A stretch of 64,000 bases of DNA, from contig OZ025835.1 in NCBI GenBank assembly GCA_964019425.1, positions 372,001 to 436,000 of the forward strand, written 5' to 3'. Source of the DNA: Flectonema sp. DT1601. Lineage: Eukaryota > Euglenozoa > Diplonemea > Diplonemida > Diplonemidae. Within the stretch, counting starts at the first letter, position 1. Each line of letters begins with the position of its first letter. The notes beneath the pieces are model-generated. The model worked only from the letters and a program-made list of their open reading frames with translations. It was not told the origin of the DNA and ran no database searches. A program made the position numbers and the translations under genes. Positions 1-11,321 of this stretch are shown piece by piece.

Positions 1-740
1 GTACAGCATTTTAACATCTCTAACCAAGCTCTTGATTGAACACTTAGTAAGGGATTTGATCGTAGAATACTTACAAGTAATGAGAATATAGCATCCGTCT
101 CACCCGTTTGATGCAACAGTGAATTAACAACAGTCATTGCTTGTTGTACATTTGCACTGCGAATCTTAACAGGAGATGCTATCAGATTCTTCAATATTTT
201 TAGTACTTCTTTAGCTGTTGTACACGATGCTGTCAAAAGCGCAAATGCTAAAGCCGTTCTATGTGTTTCCTTAGTCATTTTTTTAAATGTACTAAAAGCT
301 ATTTTCTTGTGACCCCCCGCAGCACATCCCCTAAGGACTGCCGTAAACATCAAAACAGAAGTTCCATACTGCTGTCGATACCTTTCTAGTAGTTTGTTAA
401 CAACATCGAATTCATTATGTTTTGCATGGTCTGTGATAAGCAACCTAAACGTTGCTTCAGTCCATTCAAATGAAGCTTGCTGTACCATGTGAGTAATTCT
501 CACATTCCATAACAAAGCAAGTTCATAAACCTTGTTATGGCATTGGGGTGGTACAGAACATCGTAATGTGCTTAATACTAATAAATCATTACCAGCTTGA
601 CGGATCAAAGCTTGTTTTTCTCTTGGAAGTGGTTGATTTCTCCAATAGCTTCGTGTCCACTCAGTGACAATTGAAAGAGTTTTTTCTGCAGACCATGATC
701 GAAGGCTACTCCGTTTACGGAGGCCAACTAAACTAACCAT
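1..740 (-). CDS. PPR-like helical-repeat protein, 3' part cut by window edge
   Basis: An open frame runs from an ATG at 740 to the left edge with no stop (about 246 codons), so only the N-terminal part is visible. The protein reads as paired amphipathic helices about 35 residues apart (for example TFRLLITDHAKHNEFDVVNK, then VLMFTAVLRGCAAGGHKKIA, then THRTALAFALLTASC). This spacing resembles pentatricopeptide repeats, which in eukaryotes usually bind organellar RNA. No single unit is a textbook PPR, so the family call is tentative. An acceptor-like TTCTCAG ends 12 nt before the ATG. The frame also stays open upstream of that point, so the start is not certain. A GTAAGT lies near 68-73 in sense orientation, but the frame continues through it, so no intron is called. 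The neighbour at 951-1955 is read in the same direction. Confidence 0.6.
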   Translation of the reverse strand, partial: MVSLVGLRKRSSLRSWSAEKTLSIVTEWTRSYWRNQPLPREKQALIRQAGNDLLVLSTLRCSVPPQCHNKVYELALLWNVRITHMVQQASFEWTEATFRLLITDHAKHNEFDVVNKLLERYRQQYGTSVLMFTAVLRGCAAGGHKKIAFSTFKKMTKETHRTALAFALLTASCTTAKEVLKILKNLIASPVKIRSANVQQAMTVVNSLLHQTGETDAIFSLLVSILRSNPLLSVQSRAWLEMLKCC

Positions 741-950
741 TACATTTGTGACCTGAGAACCGAAATACAACTCATGATGATTATGTTGAAAATAGTTGAT
801 TGATAACAAAACAAAACAAAACAAACAAAAAAAAAAAGAAAGGAATTACAGGTTACAGGTAAACAATAAATTAAACCACTCCATAGAATGAAAGTGATCA
901 ACAACAGACAGCAGATCAGAAGCCACTGTCAGTCATCATAACGAATGATG

Positions 951-1955
951 TTAGTGTCCAAATTCAATGACAGGACTCATACTTCGAGATTTTGGAATCC
1001 TCGTCGGTGATAGTGCCCTTTGATTAGGTCTTCTTGTTCCGTTCATCCAAATAGGAGTCGAAGTGGTATCTTGAACTCTTGACGCAGTGATTAGGGCATC
1101 TTGTTTGTAGAGAGCTTCTTCAGCGAACTGACGAGCCTGATTAACATCAGAAAGATGTTTTTGAAGACTAATAACATGACGATCTGATTCTATCACACGA
1201 GTCTTTAACAATGAGATATCATTATTAAGTTTGCTAATCTCTTGAAGGACTTCATTGGTGCGGAGCTCGGCAGAAACACGGAGTCCTTTTTCTCTTTGAA
1301 GAGCCTCATGGAGATCAGAACACTTTCCCTTTAGATCGGACAATTCAGTTTCGAGTATTTCTGTGTGAGATGTTCGTTCCTGAAGTGCTGAGAGTTGTTT
1401 TTTTGATTGAATGTCCATGACTTCCCATTTTAGTAAATCATTTTGATGGGTGTCGGTATTTCCTTCTATTCGTTGTTGCAGTTGCATTACTTTTTCATTT
1501 GATTCCGTTCTGCTACACTCAAGAGCATTTCTTGTAGCCACTAACTCTCTTTCAAGGATCCCAGCACGCATAGTGAGTGCCTCACTGTCCCAGGTTTTTT
1601 CCTTTAAGTTGTTAACATCGTCTCTGAGGGAGACATTTCGGTCTTGTAGTTCTGTATTTTGAATTTCCAGGCGTTGGCAGCTGCGGACTTTTTGTTCCAA
1701 TAGATATTCTAACTCGTTGCTATATGTTCTTGATTGTTGTAATTGTGTTTCCATGGTAGCCATTCTCTCAACAGCTCTTCGTGTTTGTTCTTCAGCCATC
1801 CTCGTGCTGTCAGATAGTCGAATTTGTTTTTGTGTTGCTGCTGCCTTTGCCCCAGCAATCAACGCTTCAGTCCTCAGACCTTCTGAGATGTCGGAACGAC
1901 GATGAGGAGAAACCTCTCTCGTATCTAGTAGTGTGGGAATCCGACGAGACTTCAT
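951..1955 (-). CDS. coiled-coil protein of unknown function
   Basis: The start is the ATG at 1955 (MKSRRIPTLLDTREV). A frame open slightly further upstream has only a GTG. The product is about 334 residues. Roughly residues 30-280 are rich in Glu, Gln, Lys, Arg and Leu with heptad-like spacing (LEYLLEQKVRSCQRLEIQN), which predicts a long coiled coil. The C-terminal 35 residues are basic and Ser/Pro-rich, with two similar motifs, RALSPTRIPKSR and SMSPVIEF, which could be phosphorylation or microtubule-binding type sequences. No catalytic domain or membrane segment is seen. A clear acceptor-like site (a T-rich stretch, then CAAACAG) ends 26 nt before the ATG. A cytoskeletal or scaffold role would be a guess from composition only. 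Confidence 0.7.
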   Translation of the reverse strand: MKSRRIPTLLDTREVSPHRRSDISEGLRTEALIAGAKAAATQKQIRLSDSTRMAEEQTRRAVERMATMETQLQQSRTYSNELEYLLEQKVRSCQRLEIQNTELQDRNVSLRDDVNNLKEKTWDSEALTMRAGILERELVATRNALECSRTESNEKVMQLQQRIEGNTDTHQNDLLKWEVMDIQSKKQLSALQERTSHTEILETELSDLKGKCSDLHEALQREKGLRVSAELRTNEVLQEISKLNNDISLLKTRVIESDRHVISLQKHLSDVNQARQFAEEALYKQDALITASRVQDTTSTPIWMNGTRRPNQRALSPTRIPKSRSMSPVIEFGH

Positions 1956-2113
1956 AACTACCACCCTGCCCCTGCCCTACCCTGTTTGCGTGAAAAAAAT
2001 AAAATAACCAACTTGATACTTATAAAAGAAATGGTACAAAAACAATAACCTAAAGAAAAAGCAACGTAACATAATTTTCTTTTTTTTTAAGAATAGGTCA
2101 GGAGGTTAGCTTA

Positions 2114-2680
2114 TTAAATCATTATCTTAGAGTCTTCCTGACTCAGGATGTGGACTTCTGGATTGCCACCATTTTGAAGCATTTCTTTGATGACAGCGTG
2201 TTGCCATTCTGCTTGCTTCACAGGATCCCCTAAATCATGAGATGCCATTACAACTGTCGGTGCAACTGGTTGACTAGGCTGCGGTGAAAATAAGAACGTC
2301 GCTGTATTGTCGTTTGTTGCTGTCGTTGTTGTCGTTTGAATTTTTGGAGGAGTTGTTACTGTTGGACGAGTTTCTAGTTCTCGTATTCGGTCTTCCAAAC
2401 GAGAAATCTTTACAGCAGATTCCTCCCTAATGTTATCCACCTTCAGATCGACTTCTGAGTTGTAGTCGTTTTCTTTTTTTTTGATAGGTGAGTCACTAGC
2501 TGAGGTCTCATCTCCAACACTTGGTACATCAGATACGTCTTTGTCTTTATTATTGTCTTCTTCATCAAGTTGTTTTTTAAACTTCGATCTATTTTGACGA
2601 AGTTTATAAAATACACATATAGCAACCAATATTAATAACCCGCCGCAAACTAGGAATGCAATCGCACCGCCTTCTTCCAT
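2114..2680 (-). CDS. small single-pass membrane protein, unknown function
   Basis: The ATG at 2680 opens a product of 188 residues (MEEGGAIAFLVCGGLLILVA). One hydrophobic helix at about residues 6-26 is followed by a basic patch (YKLRQNRSKFKKQ), which argues for a type III/signal-anchor topology with the C-terminal part in the cytosol. Next come an acidic Asp/Ser-rich stretch, a short predicted coiled coil (ESAVKISRLEDRIRELETR), a Thr-rich linker and a hydrophilic tail. A site reading ATACCAG ends 14 nt before the ATG. The reading frame is open a few codons above the ATG through a GTG, so an upstream coding exon cannot be fully excluded. The protein matches no family I recognise. Confidence 0.6.
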   Translation of the reverse strand: MEEGGAIAFLVCGGLLILVAICVFYKLRQNRSKFKKQLDEEDNNKDKDVSDVPSVGDETSASDSPIKKKENDYNSEVDLKVDNIREESAVKISRLEDRIRELETRPTVTTPPKIQTTTTTATNDNTATFLFSPQPSQPVAPTVVMASHDLGDPVKQAEWQHAVIKEMLQNGGNPEVHILSQEDSKIMI

Positions 2681-3267
2681 TTGGTTGTCCACGCCTGGTA
2701 TAAATATGAGGTATTGGTGTGGACATGATTTTTTAGGGATAAATATTTATTACTTTATCTCAATTTCCAAATAGTACAGAATTGTAAGCAGTAAAGAACA
2801 AAAAAAAAAAAAAAAAAAATTGAAAACAGCACACGTTACTTTCGAGACAATAACCACTAACAGCAGTGGACATGTATAACATGTGACTGAAAGAAACTAA
2901 TCAGAAAATAATTAAGGAAGTTTTTTTCTTCTCTTCTCTTTTTTTTTTTTTTTTTTTTTGTTTTTTCCATTCCTCATGGAAAAAAAAAAAAAAAAAAAAA
3001 AAAAAAACGACGACGACGACATACAATGTATAATAATAATAAATTAATAGTTAATCACCCCCATATGGATGATAAGGTAGCTTACATATATTTTTTCTAT
3101 TTTTTTTTTTTTTCCCCCAAAGATGACAATGCTACCAAGGTACCTGTTGTTAGCAATGAGAGTACCGTTGGTGTAAAAACTCTGTACTTTTAAAAAAAAA
3201 AAAGTTATATGACGGAAGTTATTAAAAAAAAGAAGGAAGTAGAAGAAGAAGAAGAAAAACAAAACGT
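2681..3267. other. gene-free spacer with homopolymer runs
   Basis: No credible coding sequence was found. The stretch holds several A or T runs of 11-23 bases (about 2799-2819, 2938-2959 and 2980-3007) and a short cgacgacgacgac run just after the last of them. It presumably contains the 3' end of the antiporter transcript and the leader of the small membrane protein. Confidence 0.6.
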
Positions 3268-5438
3268 TTAAACGCCGACTGCTATCGGTGATATAGCGTC
3301 CTCGAGGATAGAGGTGACTCTCTCTCTCATTTCACGTCCATCTGTGTTATTGAAACTTTCCGACACAAGTTCAATTTTCTCACTTGCAGATTCTCTGTGA
3401 AGGGTCACTACATAGCGTACCTGCTGTTTTAATTTTATTTTTAAAAAAAATCAATACCAAATTTTATCAAAAAATTCATATAACAAAGACATACCCCCGG
3501 TGACAGCGGCGGAGACAGAGGCTTAGGATGAAAATTCCACAGCAGTGGAGTTATAATTAAACTTAGAGCGGTAACACCTAACAACATGAAATAAACTTCT
3601 TTATTAATGAGACCTACAGACTTACCGTGAGCAGCAATAACAAAACTGAACTCACTGAGCTGACTGAGCCCCAACCCTACTAACGAAGCCTGCGTGTTAC
3701 ACATTTTAAATAGAAGGCGGAAGGCTAAGAATCCCAACAGCCATTTAAAAACAATAATTGCAGCTGTAACCATAAGTAATGTACCAACTTCTTGTAGTAG
3801 GAATGTTGGAGAGATGTGAAACCCAATCGAAGTGAAGAAAAGAGCTCCAAAAAAGTCTTGTAGAGTTTGAAGAATTGTTTCTACTTCGTGAGTCCTATGA
3901 GGAGAAAGAGTTATTCCTGTCAAAAAACATCCAATTTCCGGTGACAGTCCGATGTGTTCCGTCACAGTCATTACAGCAAAGCAAACACCAGTAGCACCTA
4001 ACAGCTGTAGTTCTCTCGACCTGGATACAAAAGATAAGAATCTAGCCGCCAAGACATGTGATGCCAGAGCAGCAAACACGCACAGAGATGCTAACCATAT
4101 TAGCATATTACAATATATCCCCCAATCAATCGTAGGTAGTCTAAGAATTGGAATGGATGCGACCATCAGTCCTAACACAACATCCTGAATAACAAGGACA
4201 GCCAGTAAAATCTGTCCGTATTGAGATGCCATTTCTTGTTGTGACATCATTCTCAAAACAACAATCGTTGAAGATAATGAAACACTAAATCCAACTAAGA
4301 TTCCCTCACTTTGCGGAGCTCCAAAAACAAATTGCAGAAGAAAAGTTGTAATTACCCAAATTGCTACCATGCAAAGTAACCCTCCCAAAATTGCTTGTTT
4401 CAGCAGTGGTTTTAACTTTGCGATTGAGAATTCAAGTCCTAACAAGAATAGTAACAAGTAGACACCAAATTGAGCTATTGTCTCTATTTGAACCAGATTC
4501 TCAATAACGTTGAATCCAGAGGGTGAAAGGACCATTCCTCCCAACATGAATCCAAAGAATAACGGAACCCTACATAACGAAGCGATACTACCGAATATAA
4601 AACAAACTGAAACCAACCAGACGATGTCATGTATCAGACTGACGTCTTCGTAGTGTACAAATGAATCTCGTGGATGAGATAAAACGTATCTATTACCCTG
4701 ATGATCCACAAGATGTGATACAATACCAGCTTCTTCTTTACTGTCAGCTCCTTGAATAGCTGCTTTTATTTTAACAACCGTCGACAACTCCGATCCGATG
4801 AGACTGCGAGCTCTGTTAAAAGCATCGCTTTCTGAGGTACTCTTTTCAAGATCTTCAACAGCATTCCCAAGTTGGGAATCGATTTGTTTTATTATTTTAT
4901 CAATTGCGGATTTCGTGTTGTTGGTATCCCTCTTTGATGAATCGTTGTATCTGATTTCTTGTTTTATGACCCACTCGAGATCAGTGACAGTGTCAGTGTT
5001 TTGTATTATCATTTTATGAAGATCGTCGTTACGTTTGTTGAGGGAGTCTCTCATTCCCTCTGTTGTCCAGTTGGTTAGGAGACCGTCTAGTGCTTTTATT
5101 GTGTCAACAACTTCACTTTGCATTCGATTCATCGTCGCAATCTTCTTTTCTCTTTTTTGCAAAACCCAATTTAATGTTTCCATTGCTGTCGCATTTGCAT
5201 TTCCATTTTCCATTTTTGATTTTATTTTAACAATTTCTAACCTGATTCTTGCAGACAACTTCTTCTTCTTTTCCATCACAGGTTTTAATGCACGAGTGAT
5301 TGGTCCCAGTTGCTGTTCATGAATCTTTTTACTTCTCGTGGTCACTTGTCTTGCATAAGTCATATCAGCCATTATTACTAACGTTACCCAGATGTATATA
5401 ATCCTAGTTGACCGCATGATCCCCACGAGGGGGAACAT
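3268..5438 (-). CDS. TMCO3/KEA-type monovalent cation/proton antiporter (CPA2), two exons
   Basis: Exon 1 (5438-3495, ATG at 5438) and exon 2 (3423-3268) join across a 71-bp GTATGT...ACAG intron in phase 0, giving 699 residues. The protein has a signal peptide (about 1-30), a lumenal or extracellular coiled coil (about 33-200), then a CPA2 exchanger domain with about 12 membrane helices (about 270-645) and a short hydrophilic tail encoded by exon 2. Recognisable exchanger motifs are GFMLGGMVLSPSGF, LFLLGLEF, QDVVLGLMV and LSQLSEFSFVIAAHG. A signal peptide plus coiled coil plus Na/H-exchanger domain is the known layout of animal TMCO3 and plant KEA4-6, which exchange K+ or Na+ for H+ in endomembranes. 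The transported ion and the compartment are inferred from the family. An acceptor-like TTAAACAG ends 14 nt before the ATG. Confidence 0.88.
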
Positions 5439-5619
5439 TTTTTTCAAAGATTCTGTTTAATGAAATAATAATAAACTATGCTCAAGTGACAATTTAAAAG
5501 GGAACCAGTCTAACTTAAAAAGAGTACGAAACGCCTCTATCGGAAGATGATGACGTTATAATTGTTTGTGTACGCAAGTGTTCCAACTCATATCGAAAGT
5601 GGATTGCTATTCTTAATTA

Positions 5620-5820
5620 CTATCCAGTAAACAATCCACTGACAGTGTCAATAACTGCGTCGGTGCTGAAATTCTTCCAACCACCAACTTGTGCTGGACC
5701 TGGTCTCTTGTAGAATCCATTATTTGTGTACGGACCAGATAGCCGAGTTGATTTCCCTCCCTCCGCTGCTAAGTACCATCCATTAGCACCTTGCTTAGCC
5801 GTGGCTTGAAGAGGTGTCAT
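5620..5820 (-). CDS. 66-residue ORF, unknown function
   Basis: A complete frame from ATG at 5820 to TAA encodes MTPLQATAKQGANGWYLAAE followed by a Gly/Ser/Pro-rich segment and an amphipathic end. Its composition is balanced (Trp, Tyr, Phe, Asn and Gly spread along the length), unlike the poly-Lys or poly-Phe noise ORFs in the spacers. It lies on the same strand as every other gene. A strong pyrimidine tract with CACCCAG ends 41 nt upstream. It has no membrane segment and matches no family I know. It could be a real micro-gene or the last exon of something larger. Confidence 0.45.
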   Translation of the reverse strand: MTPLQATAKQGANGWYLAAEGGKSTRLSGPYTNNGFYKRPGPAQVGGWKNFSTDAVIDTVSGLFTG

Positions 5821-8326
5821 TTTATTTATTTATTTATTTTCCCCTTTTTTTCACCATATACCTGGGTGCGAAAAAAACAAACAAACCAGATAATAACTGC
5901 AATGACTGTTTTCCTTCTCTTTTTCGTAAATTAATCAAACTAATTTTTTTTTTTTTTTTTTTTTTTCGGTTACAATACCTTACTAGCTGTTCTTGTAGTA
6001 GTACGGAGGTCATGCCTTCATGCCTTACTGGGGCAAGAAAAAATAGGGAGGGAGGAAAAAATTATTATACAAAAAAAAAAAAGAAAGAAAAGATAAGTTG
6101 AAGACATCAAAGGGCTTAATTGAAAATTCTTTTGAGCAGATTTATAGTAAAGACTCAATACCAAAGTGGTTTGTCCTCTTTTTCCGTCGTTCTAAATAAC
6201 TTCAAAAAAAACGTACTTATCATTTTTTACAAAACACATGAATACATATATTGCTGAAACGCAAGCTTTGAAAGCCTAACCATTTAAAACAAATAAAGTT
6301 AACAAAGGCTGCGGGGAGGTAGGGGGGGGTACTCAATAACAAAACATCACATGAACAGTACAATACCAAAACATCAGAAAGAATAATAAATAATATCACT
6401 CGAAAATAAAGAGGGAGGGGCTTCCATTTGTTTTGTTTTGTTTTTTTTTTCGTTTTTTTTTTTTTTTTTTTTTTTTCAATTACTATTAACAAGCAAGAAA
6501 ATAAAACAAATATCAAGAATTTAAAAAAAAAAAAAAAAAAGCCACTAGGCCAGTTACAAAAAACAAAAGAAAAAACATGAAAATCAAAGGGGACGGGTAT
6601 GAGGAGGGAACTAGGTGGAAGAAAAATGGCACATTTTGGGAACTGGAAAAAAAAAAAAAAAAAAAAACACCTGCATATGTCGCTACTGGGAACTAGGGGT
6701 TATGGACCAACCACGCCACACAACACAACACACACGAAGAAAAACAACGAAACTAAAGAAAAATACTCTCTTTCGTCGCACCCCGTTCAGCACACTGAAC
6801 TCTGTTTGGTAGGCGTAGCCTGAAAAAACTCTTCAATACACATTTTATAACGAAAAGAAAAAAAAAGGAACACGAAGTTCTTTTTAACACATTCTAATCA
6901 GATAATTCTGTCAGCCCACTAAAACTCTATCTCACAGCGAGTGGGAGAAGACTTTCGACAAGTATTTTGGAGAGAGTTTTCTTACCCGTTGGATATTTCG
7001 TTCTTTTCTGCATGCCGACCGCCTGTATAAGTGACACGTAATTGTATATAAAAAAAAAATATATATAAAAAAAAGAGGAGAGAATGGAAGAAAAAAAAAA
7101 AAAAAAAAGGAAAAAAAAAATCCCCAACAACACAGACCCAAGTCATGAAGACAAAGTTAGAGGAAGGGCGGAGGGCAACATTGTCGACCTGTAAATCTCC
7201 TACTTATAAAAGTAAAAAAAAAGTACAATTATTGGTGACCAAATTAAATCGAAAACCACTTAACAATAAGGCAGTCTAGAGAGAGAGAATAATGAAATAC
7301 ACAACTACTATTTAAAAAGTATTGTAAGAACTATCCTCTTTAGCTCTCTCAGTCTCTCGCCTCTCTATGTATTATTATGAATTTCTGCATAGTATTAACA
7401 TAAGTTTTTAAAAAATAATAATAATAATAATTTAAAAAAAAAAAAAAAAAAAAGGCAGTGGCCAGAATGAAACACAACAGTACGCCAAGACAAGGCAATC
7501 CACAGGACGCGATTTAAAAGTGTAAAATAGTGAACTTTCATAGATACGAATTCCTATTTTTTTTTTATAAAATAATTATCGCGAAAAAAAAAAATGTGTA
7601 CTACACAAACAAGCAAAGAATAAGAATGGGAAAAAAAAAAAAGGAACAACCTATTATAAATTCAGAATAGTGGGGCGAAACTTTTGACTATCTTAAAAAA
7701 AAAAAAAAAAAAAAAACAGTAACAACCTTAGCTATTAATACATGAAATACTTGAATAAAAAAGTACTCTTCATAAGAAATAAAAAAAAAGGGGAAAAATA
7801 TTCTATTAAAAAACGTTGTCGGATCTGGTAATTCGGGGACGACGTACATGTCGTGCTCTGTAGTCCGTTACAACTTACATAAAATAAACTCATAATTATC
7901 AAAGAACAATACATTTATAACGTATTTTCGTGTTTTGTTTTTTTATGTCCTCTCTATAATGCTCCTTAAGTAACAGTTTTGCTTAAAAGCACTTCGTCAA
8001 TTCAAATGAAAATAAAAAATAAATTAAAGGAACAGAACTAAACAAAATGATTCACATGATGGGGAAACTTAAAAAAAATTAAAACAACTCAACAGGTGCC
8101 TAAAAATAACGCCTAATTCAGGAAAAGCGACACGCAGGAATTTTTTTCCTTTCTACAGGGAGGGTTACGAAGAATCATGCCTACAAAATAAAAAAATAAT
8201 AATAAGAACAAGAAGATGAAGAAGAAGAAAAACTCACCATTATTCGCCATGCGAAATCAGGATGGATAGAAATCTTATTGTCAAAAGAACGAAGTAAAAA
8301 TATTAACATTGGGGAAGGGGAGGGAA
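5821..8326. other. long AT-rich spacer, no gene recognised
   Basis: About 2.5 kb with no credible coding potential. The frames that stay open are poly-Lys, poly-Phe or poly-Asn readings of A and T runs (for example at 5943-5966, 6450-6476, 6523-6540, 7432-7453 and 7695-7716). Several near-identical ATAATAATAAT stretches occur. The left part presumably includes the leader of the 66-residue ORF, and the right part the 3' UTR of the kinase gene. No hairpin-plus-box structure identifying an RNA gene was seen. Confidence 0.6.
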
Positions 8327-8473
8327 CTACAAGGTTGGGCACCAATTTGGAATCGAATCCGTAATGTCAGTGTCCCCACTACGGTAATATCCTCGTGATA
8401 TTCGGTGGTTCTGATGTTGCTGTTGCTGCTGCTGTTGCGGTTGCTGTTGCTGTTGCTGCTGCGGTTGCTGTTG

Positions 8474-8504
<31 letters not shown>

Positions 8505-8505
8505 G

Positions 8506-8593
<88 letters not shown>

Positions 8594-8781
8594 CGGTTGC
8601 TGTTGCTGTTGCTGTTGCTGCTGCGGTTGCTGTTGCTGCTGCGGTTGCTGCTGCGGTTGCTGCTGCGGTTGCTGCTGCGGTTGCGGTTGCGGTTGCTGTT
8701 GCGGTTGCTGCTGCGGTTGCTGTTGCTGTTGCTGTTGCTGCTGCGGTTGCTGCTGCGGTTGCTGCTGCGGTTGCTGTTGCG

Positions 8782-8834
<53 letters not shown>

Positions 8835-11083
8835 AGCTGCTGTTGCTGACTACGATGATGAGATGCTTTAGTTTTAACATTATGATGAGGGTACTGCATA
8901 GCCCTGTGAGGATTACGAGGATAGTTTTGAGAATGGTGGTGATGGTGGTGGTGGTGGTGATGGTGGTGATGGTGATGGTGGTGATGGTGATGATGATGAT
9001 GATGGCTGTGGTGCTCAAGATGCTGGTAAACAACCTGATGATGTTGGTGATGATGATGATGATGATGGTGGTTGTGATCAAGGTGCATAGGAGGACCACC
9101 CCTCTGCCTATGATTCCGTTGCCTTCTATACTGTTGTTGAACATGCTGGTGATGGTGGTGATTCCCATGGTGATGGTGATGATGATGATGATGATTATGA
9201 TTTTGATACATTGCAATGTGAGGTGGTAAATGCTCGCCATGCTGTGGCATACCATAATTCATTGTATGACCATGACGATGTTCTCCCTCTGCATTGCTAC
9301 TCGAACTTGAGCTCGTCTCTTCACTTTCTTCTTCCTCTTCCTCTTCTTGATCGTCCTCATACGTCGATTCAGCAGCTTTGGTACTCTTATCCTTAGGGAC
9401 TTGAATAAATGAATGTTTCAATGCCTCAGATGGTTTTATTCGTAAGTTCGCTTGATACTCAAATGCCCTTCTCAGGAAGGATGCAAACCTTTTGTAATCA
9501 TCTGCACTGTGTCCACTGATGTTTTCATAAGTTGTTTCAGTCCTCCTCAAAAACTCTTCGAGTGTTACTATTGGTGTTAGTTCAGTTTGAGTTGGTAGTA
9601 GGATATAGTTACCGTTATCATCTTGTCTAAAGTATTTATTTCTTTTTGACGTCGCCGCTTTTTTTATTAATGATTGTGGAATAGGTCCCAAAACAGTTGT
9701 CATTTTATGAAGCATCTCGAGCTCACAACGTCCTTCAAAGACGGGTCGTCCAATATGCATTTCCGCCAAGACGCTACCGAATGACCACATGTCAACACCG
9801 TGACTGTATGGGATACCGAGTATTACTTCAGGAGATCGATAGAATCGTGTTTGGATGTAATTGTACATCGTTTCACCAGTAAAACATGCAGAACCAAAAT
9901 CAATTACTTTTACAGCACTCGATTCAGTTGAGTGAAGAAGGATATTTTCTGGTTTTAAATCGCAGTGTATAATAGTTTGCGCTTCAAGAAATTTTAATGT
10001 TTTTAGGAGTTCTTCAGCGAGTCGAATGACTGGTTGCAGTGCTACTCCTTTCATGCTAGTTTGACGTAGTAACTCATACAAATCCATGAAGGAAAGTTCT
10101 AAGATGATAACAACGTGATTCCTCCACATGAAATCGTCCAGAATCTGAATTACATTAGACTCTGCGAACCCTTCGGCATTCGCCATGTGTCGTAATAGTT
10201 TAATTTCCAAACCTGCTTGGGTAGTAAACGCACTTTTATTTTTTACAATTTTCATAGCAACTTTATTTCTTGTGACAGTATCATAAGCCTTTAATACAAC
10301 ACCGAATGATCCTTTGCCTAACCATGATTGAACTACATAGCGTCCTTTTACTTCTTCTCCGACCTCTACTTTATAGTTGCCGTGTTCGTCATCGTAGCCT
10401 TCGTTGTATTGTTCTCCTTTCTGACTAGCACGTAATGAATTAAAATATTTCGTGTTAATTGTTTTGTATGTCGCCAATAACTGTGTAGAGAGGGCACAGC
10501 AAGGCCTCTTTGAGTTAGGCCGAGGAAGGATGTCGTGATGAACTGGGGTGTGTTCGCGGATGTCACCTTCTTGATAATTTTGACTCGTTGGCTGTGGTAA
10601 GACATACTTATGTTGTTGAGCAAATGAACTGCTTCTCGGTTCTTTGAAATTGCGAGAAGATTTCCAATTTTGATGCCATCCTCGTTCTTCTGAGACCTGC
10701 TGTTGACGTCTTCGTATTTTGTGTTCGGCACGCAAATCAGGTTCCTTAGTGATACAATAAACAACAAGTATCTCTGGGTTCTCAGGTTTCTTTCCTTGAG
10801 AGTCACGGCTACCCTCTGATGCTGTTGAACCGTCGTATTGATCTTCTTGACGGGTGTTGACTGGTTCTGTATTTCTATTTAGAGGAGTCGATGGATGGTT
10901 TGCTGCGTAGTCTGCAACTAATTCTTGTTCTTGACTCACTGGTGGCGATTTCTTTTTCTTCCTCGTCCTCCTTCCCTTCTTTTCTAAACTTCCACCACTG
11001 CTACTACTTTTAGCTAACGTCGCGCTTTCATAACTTCCTGTTAGCTGTCCCTCGGGAGTACCCAGTTGGCCAACAGACAGCAT
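8327..11083 (-). CDS. DYRK1-like dual-specificity kinase with poly-His and poly-Gln tail
   Basis: The ATG at 11083 gives 918 residues. A CMGC-group kinase domain spans about residues 245-565: glycine loop GKGSFGVV, lysine in VAMKIVKNK, catalytic loop HCDLKPENILL (the Cys is typical of DYRKs), DFGSACF, and the activation-loop YxY as MYNYIQTRFYRSPEV. The second Tyr of that motif is the residue DYRKs autophosphorylate. An acidic Glu/Ser stretch follows (about 580-600), then several His runs (about 630-720, the longest over 20) and a Gln/Pro-rich region with Gln runs (about 745-900). Animal DYRK1A also carries a His run, which sends it to nuclear speckles, so a nuclear role is plausible. The N-terminal 240 residues contain a Lys/Arg-rich patch (RRTRKKKKS) that could be a nuclear signal. 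Ser/Thr substrates are unknown. An acceptor-like CTTTCTTAG ends 32 nt before the ATG. Confidence 0.9.
8412..8845 (-). repeat. CAA/CAG microsatellite coding poly-Gln with Pro interruptions
   Basis: About 430 bp of mixed CAA and CAG codons broken by CCG (Pro) codons at quasi-regular intervals, inside the kinase C-terminus. The mixture of synonymous codons and Pro interruptions would limit slippage compared with a pure repeat. On the plus strand it produces long false Leu and Ala/Val frames. Confidence 0.9.
8936..9201 (-). repeat. CAC/CAT repeats coding His runs
   Basis: Three separate blocks of CAT/CAC codons (about 8936-9003, 9046-9072 and 9149-9199) encode His runs in the DYRK1-like kinase, separated by Gln/Arg-rich linkers. 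Codons are mixed, which suggests selection for histidine rather than simple slippage alone. Confidence 0.85.
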
Positions 11084-11321
11084 CTCCACCTCCTCACCCT
11101 CTGGGGAGGATGTGACTAAGAAAGAAAGAATAAATATAATAAAAAGAAATACACAAACAATGAGCTAAATGAAAACGAAGAGAGAGTCGCTGGCGATATC
11201 TTTTTTTTTTTTTTTTGTGTGTCCTGTAAGAGAACACATGTTAAAACCTTACCTTCCTATATCAGAATGAAAGGATCAAAACAGAACAAACATAATAAAT
11301 AATCGTATCAATACATATCTA

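Noticed and set aside
68-73. GTAAGT near the left edge as an intron donor in the PPR-like gene
   Set aside because: The coding frame continues with normal composition to the window edge, so there is no need for a splice here, though it cannot be excluded.
8281-9255. Plus-strand Leu and Ala/Val frames and a minus-strand Asn/Ser frame over the kinase tail
   Set aside because: Triplet repeats stay open in all frames. Only the frame continuous with the DYRK kinase domain is credible.
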